Part shown: positions 9,342 to 20,022 of the stretch, one piece after another
Numbering within the stretch: the stretch's first letter is position 1
How the letters are laid out: each line of letters starts with the position of its first letter
NCBI RefSeq assembly: GCF_002871345.2
Contig: NZ_CP136964.1
Coordinates: 992,001 to 1,056,000 of the forward strand
Direction: 5' to 3'
Length of the DNA stretch: 64,000 nucleotides
Source of the DNA: Nosocomiicoccus massiliensis
GTDB lineage: Bacteria > Bacillota > Bacilli > Staphylococcales > Salinicoccaceae
Made by a program: the position numbers and the translations under genes
Notes under the pieces: model-generated
Told to the model about the DNA's origin: nothing
The model's database searches: none
Seen by the model: the letters and a program-made list of their open reading frames with translations, nothing else

Positions 9342-9721
9342 TTTATGTCCTCCTAAAATTAATTCATCTAAGTATATGCAGAATGCTCGGGATTTTAAAC
9401 TAAGCATTTCTATATCAGGTAAATTTCTATAATTCCCCCAATTTGAAATCGCCTCTCTTCAAACCCTACATCTTCCACCCATCTCCTGTTGAGTGATTTG
9501 ATTTTTCTTCCTCTACTGTTTAACTTTATTAAATATCTTAAAAACTAGTATTTGAAGAAGTTCAGTATATGTTACGTTAGCTAACATTTTCTCACGCCAT
9601 CGTGGTGTTTTTTCATGTTTTATTAGCACCTTTAAATGGTTCATTTACATGCCTGTCATGCTCTTATTAATATAATTATATACAGCCATTAGTATTTTGA
9701 TATTAGCGTATCTTAATTATA
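9342..9721. other. Intergenic stretch without a recognisable gene
   Basis: About 380 bp of AT-rich DNA with no convincing ORF, ribosome site or strong terminator on either strand. A small palindrome GTTAGCTAAC lies near 9578. It leads into the partial array E3a. Confidence 0.5.
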
Positions 9722-9810
9722 CTTTTTATCTAACAAAAACTGATGAAAAACCCGAGATTCTGTTAATTATTTCGATATATTTAACAGATTTGACTATTTT
9801 TTGTTAATAA
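9722..9810 (+). repeat. Phased palindrome array, copy E3a (right half only)
   Basis: Truncated array keeping the end of the middle palindrome (TAACA at 9731), a 25-bp spacer, one complete palindrome (9761-9786), the 15-bp spacer and the closing half-site at 9802. Its TAACA lies exactly 235 bp before the equivalent site in E3b, so a former doublet has lost its left half. Confidence 0.85.
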
Positions 9811-9871
9811 AATCGGGCCGGGAGTGGTTTTTCATCTTTAAATGGTAAAAACACAACCTCTACCAAATATA

Positions 9872-10046
9872 ATTAACAAAAATATCGCGATTTTGTTCAT
9901 TATCCGAAATTTTTTAACATAATTCGGCTGCTTTCCCCGGTTTTTGTTAAATATATTTTTTTATTTAACAAAAATGGATGAAAAACCGGAGATTCTGTTA
10001 ATTATCCGAATATATCTATCAGATTCAGCAAATTTTTGTTAAATAA
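9872..10046 (+). repeat. Phased palindrome array, copy E3b (full)
   Basis: Full copy with palindromes at 9894-9919, 9945-9970 and 9996-10021 and spacers of 15, 25, 25 and 15 bp. Several half-sites have drifted (TGTTC, TATCA) but no length change has occurred. The linker from E3a contains a foldable GGTTTTT...AAAAAC segment. Confidence 0.9.
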
Positions 10047-10049
10047 AAA

Positions 10050-10086
10050 GATGAAAAGCCCGATCACTAGTGACGAGCTTTTCATC
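10050..10086 (-). terminator. Intrinsic terminator of the ung-ywdI-ywdK operon
   Basis: Stem GATGAAAAGC / GCTTTTCATC enclosing a TCACTAGTGA palindrome; on the minus strand it is followed by TTTTTATTT, which is the edge of array E3b. Confidence 0.8.
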
Positions 10087-10103
10087 TCCATTAAAAAAGT
10101 TGC

Positions 10104-10475
10104 TTACATCTTCACTTTTAAAATTTGGACGATTACCATGATCCATGACGCGATAAACATCACGCCTCCGATTGGTGTAATCGCGCCGAGGATACCGATA
10201 CCTGTTGTCGATAAAACAAATAGCGATCCTGCAAATAATAGAATCCCAATGAACATCACGATTCCTGCTGCATTAAACATTGTAGTTCCTGTTACGCCGT
10301 TTAATACACCGAGTAAAATCAGACCGAGTGCATGGTACATTTGATATCTACACGCTGTCTCCCACACTTCTAGATAATGTTCGGATAACTTTCCTTCTAA
10401 ACCGTGTGCGCCAAACGCACCTGCAGCGACACTGATGAGTGCATTCACTGCACCGAGTATAATTAACATTCTCAT
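10104..10475 (-). CDS. ywdK: DUF423 membrane protein (YwdK family)
   Basis: 123-aa integral membrane protein of the DUF423/UPF0382 family, four predicted helices, function unknown. The N-terminus MRMLIILGAVNALISVAAGA with GAFGAHGLEGKL is the family hallmark. It follows ywdI by 12 bp and ends the ung cluster. Confidence 0.9.
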   Translation of the reverse strand: MRMLIILGAVNALISVAAGAFGAHGLEGKLSEHYLEVWETACRYQMYHALGLILLGVLNGVTGTTMFNAAGIVMFIGILLFAGSLFVLSTTGIGILGAITPIGGVMFIASWIMVIVQILKVKM

Positions 10476-10487
10476 TTTCTAATCTCC

Positions 10488-10730
10488 TTAAAAATCAAAA
10501 ATCGACGTTTTCGATTCGCCCGCAATATACGTGTTATCGAGCGTACATTTTTTTAACGGACGCGCTTCTTTTTTCACGTCTTTAGTAGGCTCATCGTCAA
10601 CGGGTGGTTTATCTTTTAATAATTGTACCAACTTTTCAACTGTATATAAATGCTTTTCGTCGTTTGACGTTTCATATAAATCTAGTTCGTTTCTAATTGA
10701 GTTAATGACCTTTTTTCTCAAACTGTTCAC
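10488..10730 (-). CDS. ywdI: YwdI-like small cytoplasmic protein
   Basis: 80-aa charged protein resembling YwdI (DUF5327). N-terminal helix [20 protein letters not shown], middle low-complexity acidic/lysine region, and a short terminal motif [11 protein letters not shown]. Identification relies partly on position: in Bacillus ywdI lies next to ung. Its start overlaps the end of ung by 29 bp. Function unknown. Confidence 0.7.
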   Translation of the reverse strand: MNSLRKKVINSIRNELDLYETSNDEKHLYTVEKLVQLLKDKPPVDDEPTKDVKKEARPLKKCTLDNTYIAGESKTSIFDF

Positions 10731-11373
10731 TCCAATCTACTGGCGCTTTTCCTTGTTCGATTAAGTACGCGTTCGCCCTACTATACGGATTCGTCCCGAA
10801 AAATCCACCTCTATTTGCAGCGAGCGGACTCGGATGCACGCCGGTGATAACTTTATGTTTTGACGTATCGATTAACTTTATTTTCTTCTTTGCGGGATTT
10901 CCCCATAAAATAAACACGAGACCGTCACGTTCGTTACTTAGCGTTTCGATAATTGAGTCAGTGAAACACTCCCAGCCGATGCCGCGGTGTGAGTTAGCTT
11001 TATGTGCGTCGACAGTTAACACAGTGTTTAACAGTAGCACCCCTTCACGCGCCCAATCTGAAAGGTCACCGTCTGTACGTTTTATACCAAGATCATTTTC
11101 AAGTTCTTTGTACATATTTCGTAGACTCGGCGGCACCGTCACGCCAGGTCGCACACTAAAGGCGAGTCCATATGCTTGGTTCTCACCGTGGTACGGATCT
11201 TGCCCAAGTATGACGACTTTCACGTCTTGAAACGGCGTTAACTGAAACGCACGATATATTTCATCTCGTTTAGGATAAACAACACCGTCACGATATTTTT
11301 CTTCGAGCACTGTTTTAAGCTCTGTAAAATCACATTTTTGTTTAATTAATTTAAAACACTCTGACCAATTCAT
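10702..11373 (-). CDS. ung: Uracil-DNA glycosylase
   Basis: Family 1 UDG that removes uracil from DNA, starting base-excision repair. Hallmarks are the water-activating motif [11 protein letters not shown] (catalytic Asp) and the minor-groove loop [14 protein letters not shown]. The ATG at 11373 has AGGAGG upstream; a start at 11403 would add ten unrelated residues. 223 aa is typical. First gene of a ung-ywdI-ywdK operon with overlapping ends. Confidence 0.97.
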   Translation of the reverse strand: MNWSECFKLIKQKCDFTELKTVLEEKYRDGVVYPKRDEIYRAFQLTPFQDVKVVILGQDPYHGENQAYGLAFSVRPGVTVPPSLRNMYKELENDLGIKRTDGDLSDWAREGVLLLNTVLTVDAHKANSHRGIGWECFTDSIIETLSNERDGLVFILWGNPAKKKIKLIDTSKHKVITGVHPSPLAANRGGFFGTNPYSRANAYLIEQGKAPVDWSEQFEKKGH

Positions 11374-11486
11374 AACAGGCCTCCTACATTCACAGTATAC
11401 CACTTAAGTTAAGCATCATTGTAGATAAAGAGCACTTTATATAGTAAAATATAGTCATTATTGCCTAGGATAGGAGAATGAGTATT

Positions 11487-12317
11487 ATGACGCAGAAAAA
11501 AGTACTTACAATTGCGGGAACAGACGTCTCAGGAGGCGCTGGTTACGCAGCTGATGTAAAGACATTTGAAGATCATGATTTATACGGTTTTTGTGCACTC
11601 ACAACGATCGTGTCAATGGATCCAAATACGTGGTCACACCGCGTACACCATGTTCCATTAGAAGTGTTAGATGAACAACTCGAAACAGCACTTTCGCTAA
11701 GCCCAAATACAGTTAAAACAGGAATGCTCCCAAATGAGGACGTCATTTCACGCGCAAGCGAAGCAATCAAAAAAAGTGACGCGGAGTTTTTCATCTTTGA
11801 CCCAGTGATGGTATGTAAAGGTGACGACACAGTATTAAACCCAGGTGTTGTTGACAGCATGCAGAAAGAATTACTACCGATTTCAACAATTGTTACACCG
11901 AACTTAGTTGAAGCGGGTAACTTAGCTGGCATGAAAACACCTAAAACAGTTGAAGAAGTAAAAGAAGCGGCTAAAAAGATTTACGAATACGGCCCTAAAT
12001 ACGTCGTCATTAAAGGTGGTACAGACCTTCAAGTCGATGAAGCACTGGACATCTTCTACGACGGTGAAAGCTTCTACGGATTATATGCAGATAAATTAGA
12101 AAAAGCATATAACCACGGTGCAGGATGTACATTCGCTGCAGCAGTTGCATCGAACTTTACGAATGGATTAGAACCACTTGAAGCGGTTAAAGCAGCAAAA
12201 GCATTCGTCGCATCGGCAATTAAGCACGGTTCACAAATGAACGAACACGTTGGAGTTGTCAGACACAACGCATACAATAAAGTTGGTACAGTAGACGTAC
12301 AAGTGAAACCACTATAA
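11487..12317 (+). CDS. thiD: Pyridoxine/hydroxymethylpyrimidine kinase (PdxK/ThiD family)
   Basis: Ribokinase-fold kinase phosphorylating pyridoxal-type vitamers and/or hydroxymethylpyrimidine. Features are the N-terminal substrate site TDVSGGAGYAADVKTF, the ATP site VIKGGTDLQ, and the catalytic NHGAGCTFAAAVASN loop. The canonical GTGC of ThiD is GAGC here, as in the Firmicute PdxK-like branch, so pyridoxal kinase activity is plausible. An ATG at 11478 is only one base from GGAG; the ATG at 11487 has better spacing. No thiamine genes are adjacent. Confidence 0.85.
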   Translation: MTQKKVLTIAGTDVSGGAGYAADVKTFEDHDLYGFCALTTIVSMDPNTWSHRVHHVPLEVLDEQLETALSLSPNTVKTGMLPNEDVISRASEAIKKSDAEFFIFDPVMVCKGDDTVLNPGVVDSMQKELLPISTIVTPNLVEAGNLAGMKTPKTVEEVKEAAKKIYEYGPKYVVIKGGTDLQVDEALDIFYDGESFYGLYADKLEKAYNHGAGCTFAAAVASNFTNGLEPLEAVKAAKAFVASAIKHGSQMNEHVGVVRHNAYNKVGTVDVQVKPL

Positions 12318-12364
12318 CGGTAAGAGAGATTTTTATCTCTCTTATTATATTATGGAGGATTATA

Positions 12365-12727
12365 ATGGGATTAAAACGAATAGATGAAGCTGAAGTACAA
12401 CGCCTACTCGACGCACATAAAAACGAACCTGTTTACTTATACGCTGAAGTAACGAGTGGCGTGTATGCAAGCCATAACGATGATACGAAATTTAATGCGG
12501 GCACGTTTGTCCGAAACGTCCAAATCACGTACACTGAGGGGACGCTTAAAGGTGGCGGTAATTTTGAATACCGCGTTGGCCTTAAACTCGACAATGACGG
12601 ATGGGTATACGTGACTGGTCTGTCTCATTACACTGTTGAGGACGGGGTCTTTATCCTACATGGTATTGACCACGACGGAAAACTTGCTGCTGCATTAGAA
12701 ATTAGTCGAGAGAAACTGAAAAAATAA
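12365..12727 (+). CDS. yojF: YojF family protein (DUF1806)
   Basis: 120-aa protein of the DUF1806/YojF family, always next to the bacillithiol deacetylase gene bshB2 (yojG). Beta-rich, with conserved HYTV and WVYVTGLSH segments. Shine-Dalgarno TGGAGG precedes the ATG. The pairing with bshB2 18 bp downstream suggests an auxiliary role in bacillithiol metabolism, which is inference. Confidence 0.87.
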   Translation: MGLKRIDEAEVQRLLDAHKNEPVYLYAEVTSGVYASHNDDTKFNAGTFVRNVQITYTEGTLKGGGNFEYRVGLKLDNDGWVYVTGLSHYTVEDGVFILHGIDHDGKLAAALEISREKLKK

Positions 12728-12745
12728 GATTGAACGAGGGATATT

Positions 12746-13432
12746 ATGTCACTTGAAAAAGAAAATCATGTACTAATTATTTACCCTCACCCAGACGACG
12801 AAGCGTTTGGTGTTGCAGGAACGATAATGACGTACCGAGATATGGGCGTGCCGGTGACGTATGCGTGCTTAACGTATGGTGATATGGGGCGCAACATCGG
12901 TAACCCACCAGTGACGCGTGAAACACTGTCTAAATTACGTAAACAAGAACAACTAGAAGCGGCACGACTCATGGATTTAGACGTGAGATTTTTAGATTAT
13001 AGAGATAAGACACTCGAGTTTGAAAATCAAGAATTACTTGAAAATGATATACGAAAAGTAATTGAAGACACAGAGCCAACGCGTTTAATTACATTTTACC
13101 CGGGATACAGCGTACACCCGGATCACGAAGCGACTGCTGAAGCAGTATTGAACGTCGTCGCTGAAATGGAAGAAAGTAAGCGCCCAACGCTAACGCTCGT
13201 CGCATTTGATAAGCGTACGTTTGCTGATTTAGGCGAACCAACACTTCAAACGGATATTAAAAAGTATGCTGAACGTAAAAAAGAAGTACTCGCTGCACAT
13301 AAATCTCAAACAGAAAAGCTGTTAATCGAGCTATGTAAAGATACTCAATTTAGTAAAGAGGCACGCGAGCGTTGGTTTGAGAAAGAAAACTTCTATTATT
13401 ACGATATTAATGATTGGAAAAATAAGGAGTAG
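12746..13432 (+). CDS. bshB2: Bacillithiol biosynthesis deacetylase BshB2
   Basis: Zinc-dependent LmbE/PIG-L deacetylase (228 aa) that removes acetyl from GlcNAc-malate in bacillithiol synthesis, and may act on bacillithiol conjugates. The metal motif YPHPDDEAFG (His, Asp, Asp) lies near residue 14, and the second His in YSVHPDHEA near residue 129. Co-directional with yojF and folE2 with short gaps, so likely one transcript. Confidence 0.93.
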   Translation: MSLEKENHVLIIYPHPDDEAFGVAGTIMTYRDMGVPVTYACLTYGDMGRNIGNPPVTRETLSKLRKQEQLEAARLMDLDVRFLDYRDKTLEFENQELLENDIRKVIEDTEPTRLITFYPGYSVHPDHEATAEAVLNVVAEMEESKRPTLTLVAFDKRTFADLGEPTLQTDIKKYAERKKEVLAAHKSQTEKLLIELCKDTQFSKEARERWFEKENFYYYDINDWKNKE

Positions 13433-13438
13433 CTAAGC

Positions 13439-14317
13439 ATGACGAATATAGATCTTTCAAATCGCGAAGCGCGATATAAACACTTTGGTTCGGTCGATCC
13501 AATTAAAGGGACAAAGCCAAAAACGAAAGAAGAAATGGCCGACTTACAGAATACGAAAAAAGACTTTCTCTTTGACGTACAATCTGTCGGTATCAATAAC
13601 CTGACGTACCCTGTTCGAGTTGGAAATTATCAATCTGTTGGGAATTTCGAACTCGCAACGAGCTTACGACGAGACGAAAAAGGAATCAACATGAGCCGAA
13701 TTTTAGAGTCGTTACAAACTCAAAATGACGGCGGAATTCTACTTGAATTTGATACGCTAGAAAAAGTACTCGCAGTACTAAAAGAACGTATGAACCAAGA
13801 ATCATCTGAACTCACTGTCGAGTCCACATGGTTCTTTAACAAACCGTCACCTGGCACTGAACTTGATGCGGTAGCACACGCGGACGTACGTTATCATATG
13901 GAATATACGGATGACGCTGTGACAAAAACACAGTTCGGTATGACAGCAAGCGTCACGACGCTATGCCCATGTTCAAAAGAAATCAGTGAGTATAGCGCGC
14001 ACAACCAGCGCGGGTTTATAACTGTGCTTCTAGATATCGATAAAAACGAAGAAGTACCTGCTGATTACAAAGAAATCGTCTACCGAGCGTTAGAAATTAA
14101 CGCATCGAGTCAGCTGTACCCGATTTTAAAAAGAACAGATGAAAAAATGGTCACAGAACGCGCGTATGAAAATCCACGTTTCGTTGAAGACCTCATTCGC
14201 CTCGTCGCATACGATATTCATGATTTACCATGGGTTAAGGCATTTGAAATCGAGTGCCGCAACGAAGAAAGCATCCACCAACACGATGCATTCAGCCGTA
14301 TGAGATTTGAGAAATAA
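13439..14317 (+). CDS. folE2: GTP cyclohydrolase IB
   Basis: COG1469-type GTP cyclohydrolase producing dihydroneopterin triphosphate for folate or queuosine. The 292-aa protein shows the metal-binding segment TTLCPCSKEISEYSAHNQRG with the key Cys, a conserved Glu in NKPSPGTELDAVAH, and a C-terminal His pair (IHQHDAF). It starts seven bases after the bshB2 stop. Type IB enzymes can work with metals other than zinc, relevant to zinc-limited growth. Confidence 0.96.
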   Translation: MTNIDLSNREARYKHFGSVDPIKGTKPKTKEEMADLQNTKKDFLFDVQSVGINNLTYPVRVGNYQSVGNFELATSLRRDEKGINMSRILESLQTQNDGGILLEFDTLEKVLAVLKERMNQESSELTVESTWFFNKPSPGTELDAVAHADVRYHMEYTDDAVTKTQFGMTASVTTLCPCSKEISEYSAHNQRGFITVLLDIDKNEEVPADYKEIVYRALEINASSQLYPILKRTDEKMVTERAYENPRFVEDLIRLVAYDIHDLPWVKAFEIECRNEESIHQHDAFSRMRFEK

Positions 14318-14325
14318 TAAATGTG

Positions 14326-14356
14326 AGCTAGACCTAGGCGGGTCTAGCTTTTTTGT
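14326..14356 (+). terminator. Intrinsic terminator after folE2
   Basis: Stem AGCTAGACC / GGGTCTAGCT around TAGGC, followed by TTTTTTG. Ends the thiD/yojF-bshB2-folE2 side. Confidence 0.88.
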
Positions 14357-14542
14357 TTGGAGTTGTTCGTGATATGTGTGTATGATGGGATTTATTTAAC
14401 AACAAATAGTCAATTCTGTTAGATATATTGATTTAATTAACAGATTCGCGAGTTCTTCATCAATTTTTGTTAGATAAAAAATTATATTTAACAAAAATCG
14501 CGGTCGGCGATTAAAATTTGTTAATTATATCCGGATAATTAA

Positions 14543-15865
14543 GTTACGTCCATATAATTGTGTAAAATAGAAAAAAAGAGCCATCGTATTCTCTGTTATA
14601 ATTCAGTTACCAACAAAAATTAACAGGGAGAGAATACAAATGACTCAACTTAATTTTACAGTAGATATGAAAAAAATTCTAGAGGATATCTCTGGAAGTA
14701 ACCTTAATGAAATGACTAAGGGTCTTCTAACTTTAGTGTTAAATCAAGTGATGCAAGAAGAACGAGATGAATACATGGGTATTGGCTCATATGAAAGAAA
14801 CAGTAGTCGAAAAGACTATCGTAATGGCAGTTATCGCCGAGGGTTCACAACGTTAGTTGGAAAAATTGAACTCGAAGTCCCACGAACACGTTCCGGAGAG
14901 TTTTCACCACAGGTATTTGAGAAGTGGCAAAGAAAGGACCAGGCGCTCGTGCTTTCTTTGATTGAAATGGTAGTCAGCGGTGTGTCTACGCGTAAAGTCA
15001 CTAAAATTGTGGAAGAACTAGTCGGAGAAAGTGTCTCGAAATCATTCGTATCTAACGTGATGAAACGATTAGATCCAGAAATCCAAGACTTCGCGGAGCG
15101 TTCATTAACACACAATATATTTAAATATGTATCAGTAGATGCGATGTATATTAAAGTACGTGAGAATCATAGAATCGTCTCTAAAGCTGTGTATATTGCG
15201 CTCGGTATTGGTGTAGATGGTCATCGTGAAGTACTTGGGTTTAAAGTGGATGATGCTGAGAGTAAGAATCACTGGGGCACTTTTTACGTGACTTAAAAAA
15301 TCGTGGGTTAACACAACCAGAACTCATTACTTCAGATTCACATCAAGGTTTAAAGCAGGCGATTCAAGAAGAGTTCCCGGGCACACCTTGGCAAAGATGT
15401 ACAGTCCATTTCTTAAGAAACATTACGAATGTAATGCCTAAAAAAGGTTCAACTGCTGCGCGTCAATTATTGAGAGAGATTTTTCATACGACAACACCCC
15501 AACATGCACGAGAAGCAAAAGAGAAGTTTTTAGACTTTGTATCAGAGGATCCAAGATTTAATCACGCGGTAGAAATTTTAGAAAGTGGATTTGACGATGC
15601 GATTCAATGTTTAATGTGTCCAGCGGCTAGACAAAAGTTTTTAAAAAGTACAAACGCACTCGAACGACTAAATAGTGAGTTAAGACGTCGTGAGCGCGTT
15701 GTTAGAGTATTTCCAAATGTCGAGTCTGCATTTCGTTTAATTGGCGCACTTCTTCTTGATGCGAATGAAGCCTATAAAGAAACAAATAGAAAAGTGAGCG
15801 CGTTCGTGGAAGCTAAAGAATAACAGAGAGATTTTTTATTTTACACAATATTTAAGACTTGACCT
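14543..15865 (+). mobile_element. IS256-family insertion sequence, 1323 bp, with 8-bp target duplication
   Basis: Bounded by an exact direct repeat ATAATTAA at 14535-14542 and 15866-15873. The ends are imperfect inverted repeats sharing ATTGTGTAAAATA near each end, and the left end closely resembles the known IS256 terminus (GTCC-TATAATTGTGTAAAA). It carries a single transposase gene, frameshifted. The exact outer boundary is uncertain by one base because the duplication and inverted repeats overlap ambiguously. Confidence 0.92.
14640..15823 (+). pseudogene. IS256-family transposase, frameshifted
   Basis: Mutator-type DDE transposase of about 395 codons when repaired. The first part (14640-15296) holds the N-terminal DNA-binding region and the first catalytic Asp in SVDAMYIKVREN; the second part contains TSDSHQGLKQAI (second Asp) and ends with STNALERLNSELRRRERVVR (catalytic Glu). 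The frames join if the T5 run near 15282 is read as T6, giving FLRDLKNRG. IS256 elements are not known for programmed frameshifting, so this copy is probably inactive unless supplied in trans. Confidence 0.9.
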
Positions 15866-15961
15866 ATAATTAACACAATCACGATATTTTTGTTAGATAA
15901 ATTTTGGAAAGGTTGTGCTTTTACTCTTAAAAAATGAAAAGATACTCTGAGCATGATCTTA

Positions 15962-16135
15962 TTTACAAAAATTAGTTGAATCTGTTAGATATATCGATTT
16001 AATTAACAGATTCGCGGGTTTTTCATCAGTTTTTGTTAGATAAAAAAATATATTTAACAAAAATCGCGCCAGGCGACCAGAATTTGTTAAATATATCCGG
16101 ATAATTAACAAAATCACGATATTTTTGTTAGATAA
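15962..16135 (-). repeat. Phased palindrome array, copy E5 (full)
   Basis: Minus-orientation full copy, palindromes 15983-16008, 16034-16059 and 16085-16110. It is the doublet partner of E4: corresponding bases lie 1566 bp apart, which becomes 235 bp after subtracting the 1323-bp insertion and its 8-bp duplication. The following 155 bp up to 16290 contain only the ribosome site of the next gene. Confidence 0.9.
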
Positions 16136-16290
16136 ATCCAGACGAAACAGTATTATTACACTTTATATCCATCTCTCTACTATTTAAAAGAATAAAAACC
16201 TGCTCTCTACTTTGTTTGACCAGCTCCTCGCCTTTTTTCGCTCACTTCGTTATAGTTAAGACATATAAACCGTTAAGGAGACGCTATTTT

Positions 16291-16482
16291 ATGAACAAAA
16301 CTCGAATTTTCTACGCACTGCGCGTCATGTTGATCGCGTTTTTAGTGTTTAATACGATTAATAACCTTGTCGAATCTACGTCTGGTAGTATTTCGAGTAT
16401 TTTAATGTACTCGATTATGTGTGCAGTACTCGTCGTTGCTGTTTCTTTATTACTTCTCGGAAAACCAGACGAATTCAAATAA
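16291..16482 (+). CDS. Small two-helix membrane protein
   Basis: 63-aa protein starting MNKTRIFYALRVMLIAFLVF, with hydrophobic helices at about 11-27 and 38-56, and a short polar C-terminus LGKPDEFK. AAGGAG lies upstream of the ATG; a longer reading frame starting at 16216 lacks a ribosome site. A strong shared terminator follows. Family not recognised. Confidence 0.68.
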   Translation: MNKTRIFYALRVMLIAFLVFNTINNLVESTSGSISSILMYSIMCAVLVVAVSLLLLGKPDEFK

Positions 16483-16484
16483 AA

Positions 16485-17692
<1,208 letters not shown>

Positions 17693-17700
17693 AAAATCAC

Positions 17701-18654
17701 CTACTGCTCTGTCACTTTTACTTTGATGTTTTTAAGCATCACTTCTGTCATTTTATCTAAATCATATTTCGGATTAAAATCCCACTGCTCTTTTGCTTCA
17801 CTACAATCGAGTGAGTTTGGCCATGACTCTGCAATCCCTTGGCGCACAGGGTCAACATCATAATTCAGTTTAAAATCTGGAATGTGTTTACGAATCGACT
17901 CTGCAACCATTTCAGGTTCAATACTCATCGCTGAAACGTTAAACGCGTTACGCGTTTTTAATTTTTCTGGATCTGCATGTAATAAGTCGATAATCGCATC
18001 GATTGCATCATCCATAAACATCATATCCATGTAAGTCCCTTTGTCGATAAAGGACGTGTACTCGCCCTTACGAATCGCATCGAAATAAATTTCGACCGCG
18101 TAGTCTGTCGTTCCGCCACCCGGCTCTTGCATAAAGCTAATTAAACCAGGGAAACGTACAGAACGTGTATCGAGCCCGAACTTCGTGTAGTAATAATCTA
18201 AAAGAAGTTCTCCTGCCACTTTGTTCACACCGTACATCGTCGTCGGACGCATCAGTGTGTGCTGTGGTGTATTATCTTTAGGCGTGCTCGGACCAAAACT
18301 TCCTATCGAGCTTGGTGTAAAGTACTGCGTACCATAAATACGAGCCGCTTCAATCGTGTTAAATAAGCCGCCCATATTAATATGCCAAGCGAGCTCTGGA
18401 TTTTCTTCAGCAGTCGCACTGAGTAACGCCGCTAAATGGAGAATCGAATCCGGCTGGAACGCTTCAACGACCTCCATAACGCGTTCTTTATCTGTCACAT
18501 CTAAAATCTCAAACGATTTGCCGACCATCGGTCCACGTTCTGGCATACGAATATCCGTTGGTAACACATTTTCTTCGCCGTACATTTCTCTTAAACGTAC
18601 GACGAGTTCGGTCCCAATTTGTCCTAAAGCTCCAGTCACTAAAAACTTTTCCAC
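17701..18654 (-). CDS. tdh: L-threonine 3-dehydrogenase, SDR (epimerase-like) type
   Basis: NAD-dependent short-chain enzyme (317 aa) oxidising L-threonine to 2-amino-3-ketobutyrate. N-terminal Rossmann motif [12 protein letters not shown] and catalytic YGVNK (Tyr, Lys) are clear; [17 protein letters not shown] is the typical segment of epimerase-type threonine dehydrogenases. It lies 14 bp downstream of kbl, whose product uses the dehydrogenase product, which strongly supports the assignment. Confidence 0.88.
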   Translation of the reverse strand: MEKFLVTGALGQIGTELVVRLREMYGEENVLPTDIRMPERGPMVGKSFEILDVTDKERVMEVVEAFQPDSILHLAALLSATAEENPELAWHINMGGLFNTIEAARIYGTQYFTPSSIGSFGPSTPKDNTPQHTLMRPTTMYGVNKVAGELLLDYYYTKFGLDTRSVRFPGLISFMQEPGGGTTDYAVEIYFDAIRKGEYTSFIDKGTYMDMMFMDDAIDAIIDLLHADPEKLKTRNAFNVSAMSIEPEMVAESIRKHIPDFKLNYDVDPVRQGIAESWPNSLDCSEAKEQWDFNPKYDLDKMTEVMLKNIKVKVTEQ

Positions 18655-18668
18655 GATGAAAATCCTCC

Positions 18669-19856
18669 TTAAATGATGCCGAGTTCTTTACCGACTTCTG
18701 TGTAAATTTCGATTGCTTGATCGAGCATTTCTTTAGTGTGTGCTGCTGTTGGCATGTTTCTCACACGCCCTGTACCTCTTGGTACTGTTGGGAATACAAT
18801 CGATTTCGCGTATACGCCTTTTTCTTGTAGGCGACGTGAAAACTCTTGTGCTTTCTTTTCTTCACCAATAATAACTGGAGTAATCGGTGTTTCAGAGTTT
18901 CCGATGTCAAATCCAGCATCTTTTAAGCCTTGTTTTAAGTAGTTTCCATTTTCCCAAAGTTTGTCATGAAGTTCAGTTGATGCCATTAATTTTTCAACAG
19001 CTTTTGTAATTGCTGCAGTATCTGCTGGTGTTAGCGCTGTTGAGAATAAGAACGGGCGTGCTGCAACTTTTAAGTAGTCGACTAAATCTTTAGAACCCGC
19101 AACGTATCCTCCTACGACACCAATCGCTTTAGATAAAGTACCCATTTGTAAGTCGACTTCTTTTTCTAAGCCGAAGTGTTTTACTGTTCCGGCACCTTTA
19201 CCCATAACACCTGACCCGTGCGCATCGTCGACGTACGTAATAAGATCGAATTCCTTTGCGACTTTAATCATTTCAGGTAAGTTTACGACGTCTCCGTCCA
19301 TTGAAAATACACCGTCTGTAATATACATTACTTTATTGTATTCGCCTGATTCTGTCGCTTCTTTTGCTTTTTTACGTAAATCTTCTGGATCGTTATGATT
19401 TACACGAATAATTTTCGCACCAGATAAACGACATCCATCGATAATACTCGCGTGGTTTAATTCGTCAGAAAGAATAGCGTCTCCTTTTTTCATAATTGCA
19501 GGAATTGCACCTTGGTTTGCGTTAAAACCTGACGTTAACGCAATAACCGCTTCTGTACCTTTAAACTTCGCAAGTTTTTCTTCTAAATCTCTATGAAGAT
19601 CCATCGTACCGTTAATCGTACGTACAGCTCCTGCACCGACACCGTGTGAGTCGATTGCTTCTTTTGCAACTGCTTTCATTTCTTCATCTGTTGCAAGACC
19701 GAGATAGTTATTTGACGATAAGTTAATTAATTCTTTTCCATCGATATTGATAATTGGACCGTTCGCACCTTCTACAACGTCGATTTCGTTGTATAGACCG
19801 TTATCCTTTAATTCAGTTAAATTCTGATTTAAATACTCTTGTAAAGTCTTTGACAT
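18669..19856 (-). CDS. kbl: Glycine C-acetyltransferase (2-amino-3-ketobutyrate CoA ligase)
   Basis: PLP-dependent alpha-oxoamine synthase (395 aa) converting 2-amino-3-ketobutyrate plus CoA to glycine and acetyl-CoA. Seen are SSNNYLGLA near the start, [13 protein letters not shown], the aspartate segment [12 protein letters not shown], and the PLP lysine in [15 protein letters not shown]. Paired with the threonine dehydrogenase gene as a threonine catabolism operon. Confidence 0.96.
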   Translation of the reverse strand: MSKTLQEYLNQNLTELKDNGLYNEIDVVEGANGPIINIDGKELINLSSNNYLGLATDEEMKAVAKEAIDSHGVGAGAVRTINGTMDLHRDLEEKLAKFKGTEAVIALTSGFNANQGAIPAIMKKGDAILSDELNHASIIDGCRLSGAKIIRVNHNDPEDLRKKAKEATESGEYNKVMYITDGVFSMDGDVVNLPEMIKVAKEFDLITYVDDAHGSGVMGKGAGTVKHFGLEKEVDLQMGTLSKAIGVVGGYVAGSKDLVDYLKVAARPFLFSTALTPADTAAITKAVEKLMASTELHDKLWENGNYLKQGLKDAGFDIGNSETPITPVIIGEEKKAQEFSRRLQEKGVYAKSIVFPTVPRGTGRVRNMPTAAHTKEMLDQAIEIYTEVGKELGII

Positions 19857-20022
19857 AATTTAAACGTCCTCCTTAAAGTTCTTAACTTATATTTTAACAG
19901 AATACAAAGTTACTTAAAATCAAATGATATTTATAATGTATTTGAAATTTTCGGACTATTTTAACCCACTCTCCAATTGATTCTGTTAAACTATTAATAT
20001 TAAAGATAGGAGTGATGTTACG

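Larger units (their letters stand above)
14395..15900 (-). repeat. Phased palindrome array, copy E4, split by IS256-family insertion
   Basis: Minus-orientation array whose left part (14395-14542) carries palindromes at 14417-14442 and 14468-14493 and most of the third (from 14519); the insertion sequence interrupts the third palindrome, and the remainder resumes at 15866 with TAACA, a 15-bp spacer and TGTTAGATAA. After removing the insertion and one target duplication, geometry is the standard 15-26-25-26-25-26-15. Confidence 0.9.

Noticed and set aside
9342..9721. Hidden small gene or RNA in the 380-bp gap
   Set aside because: No ribosome site with an open frame, no terminator and no recognisable RNA structure.
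14640..15823. Programmed ribosomal frameshift in the transposase
   Set aside because: IS256-family transposases are made from one frame; the site is a plain T-run with a one-base loss and no stimulatory structure noticed.
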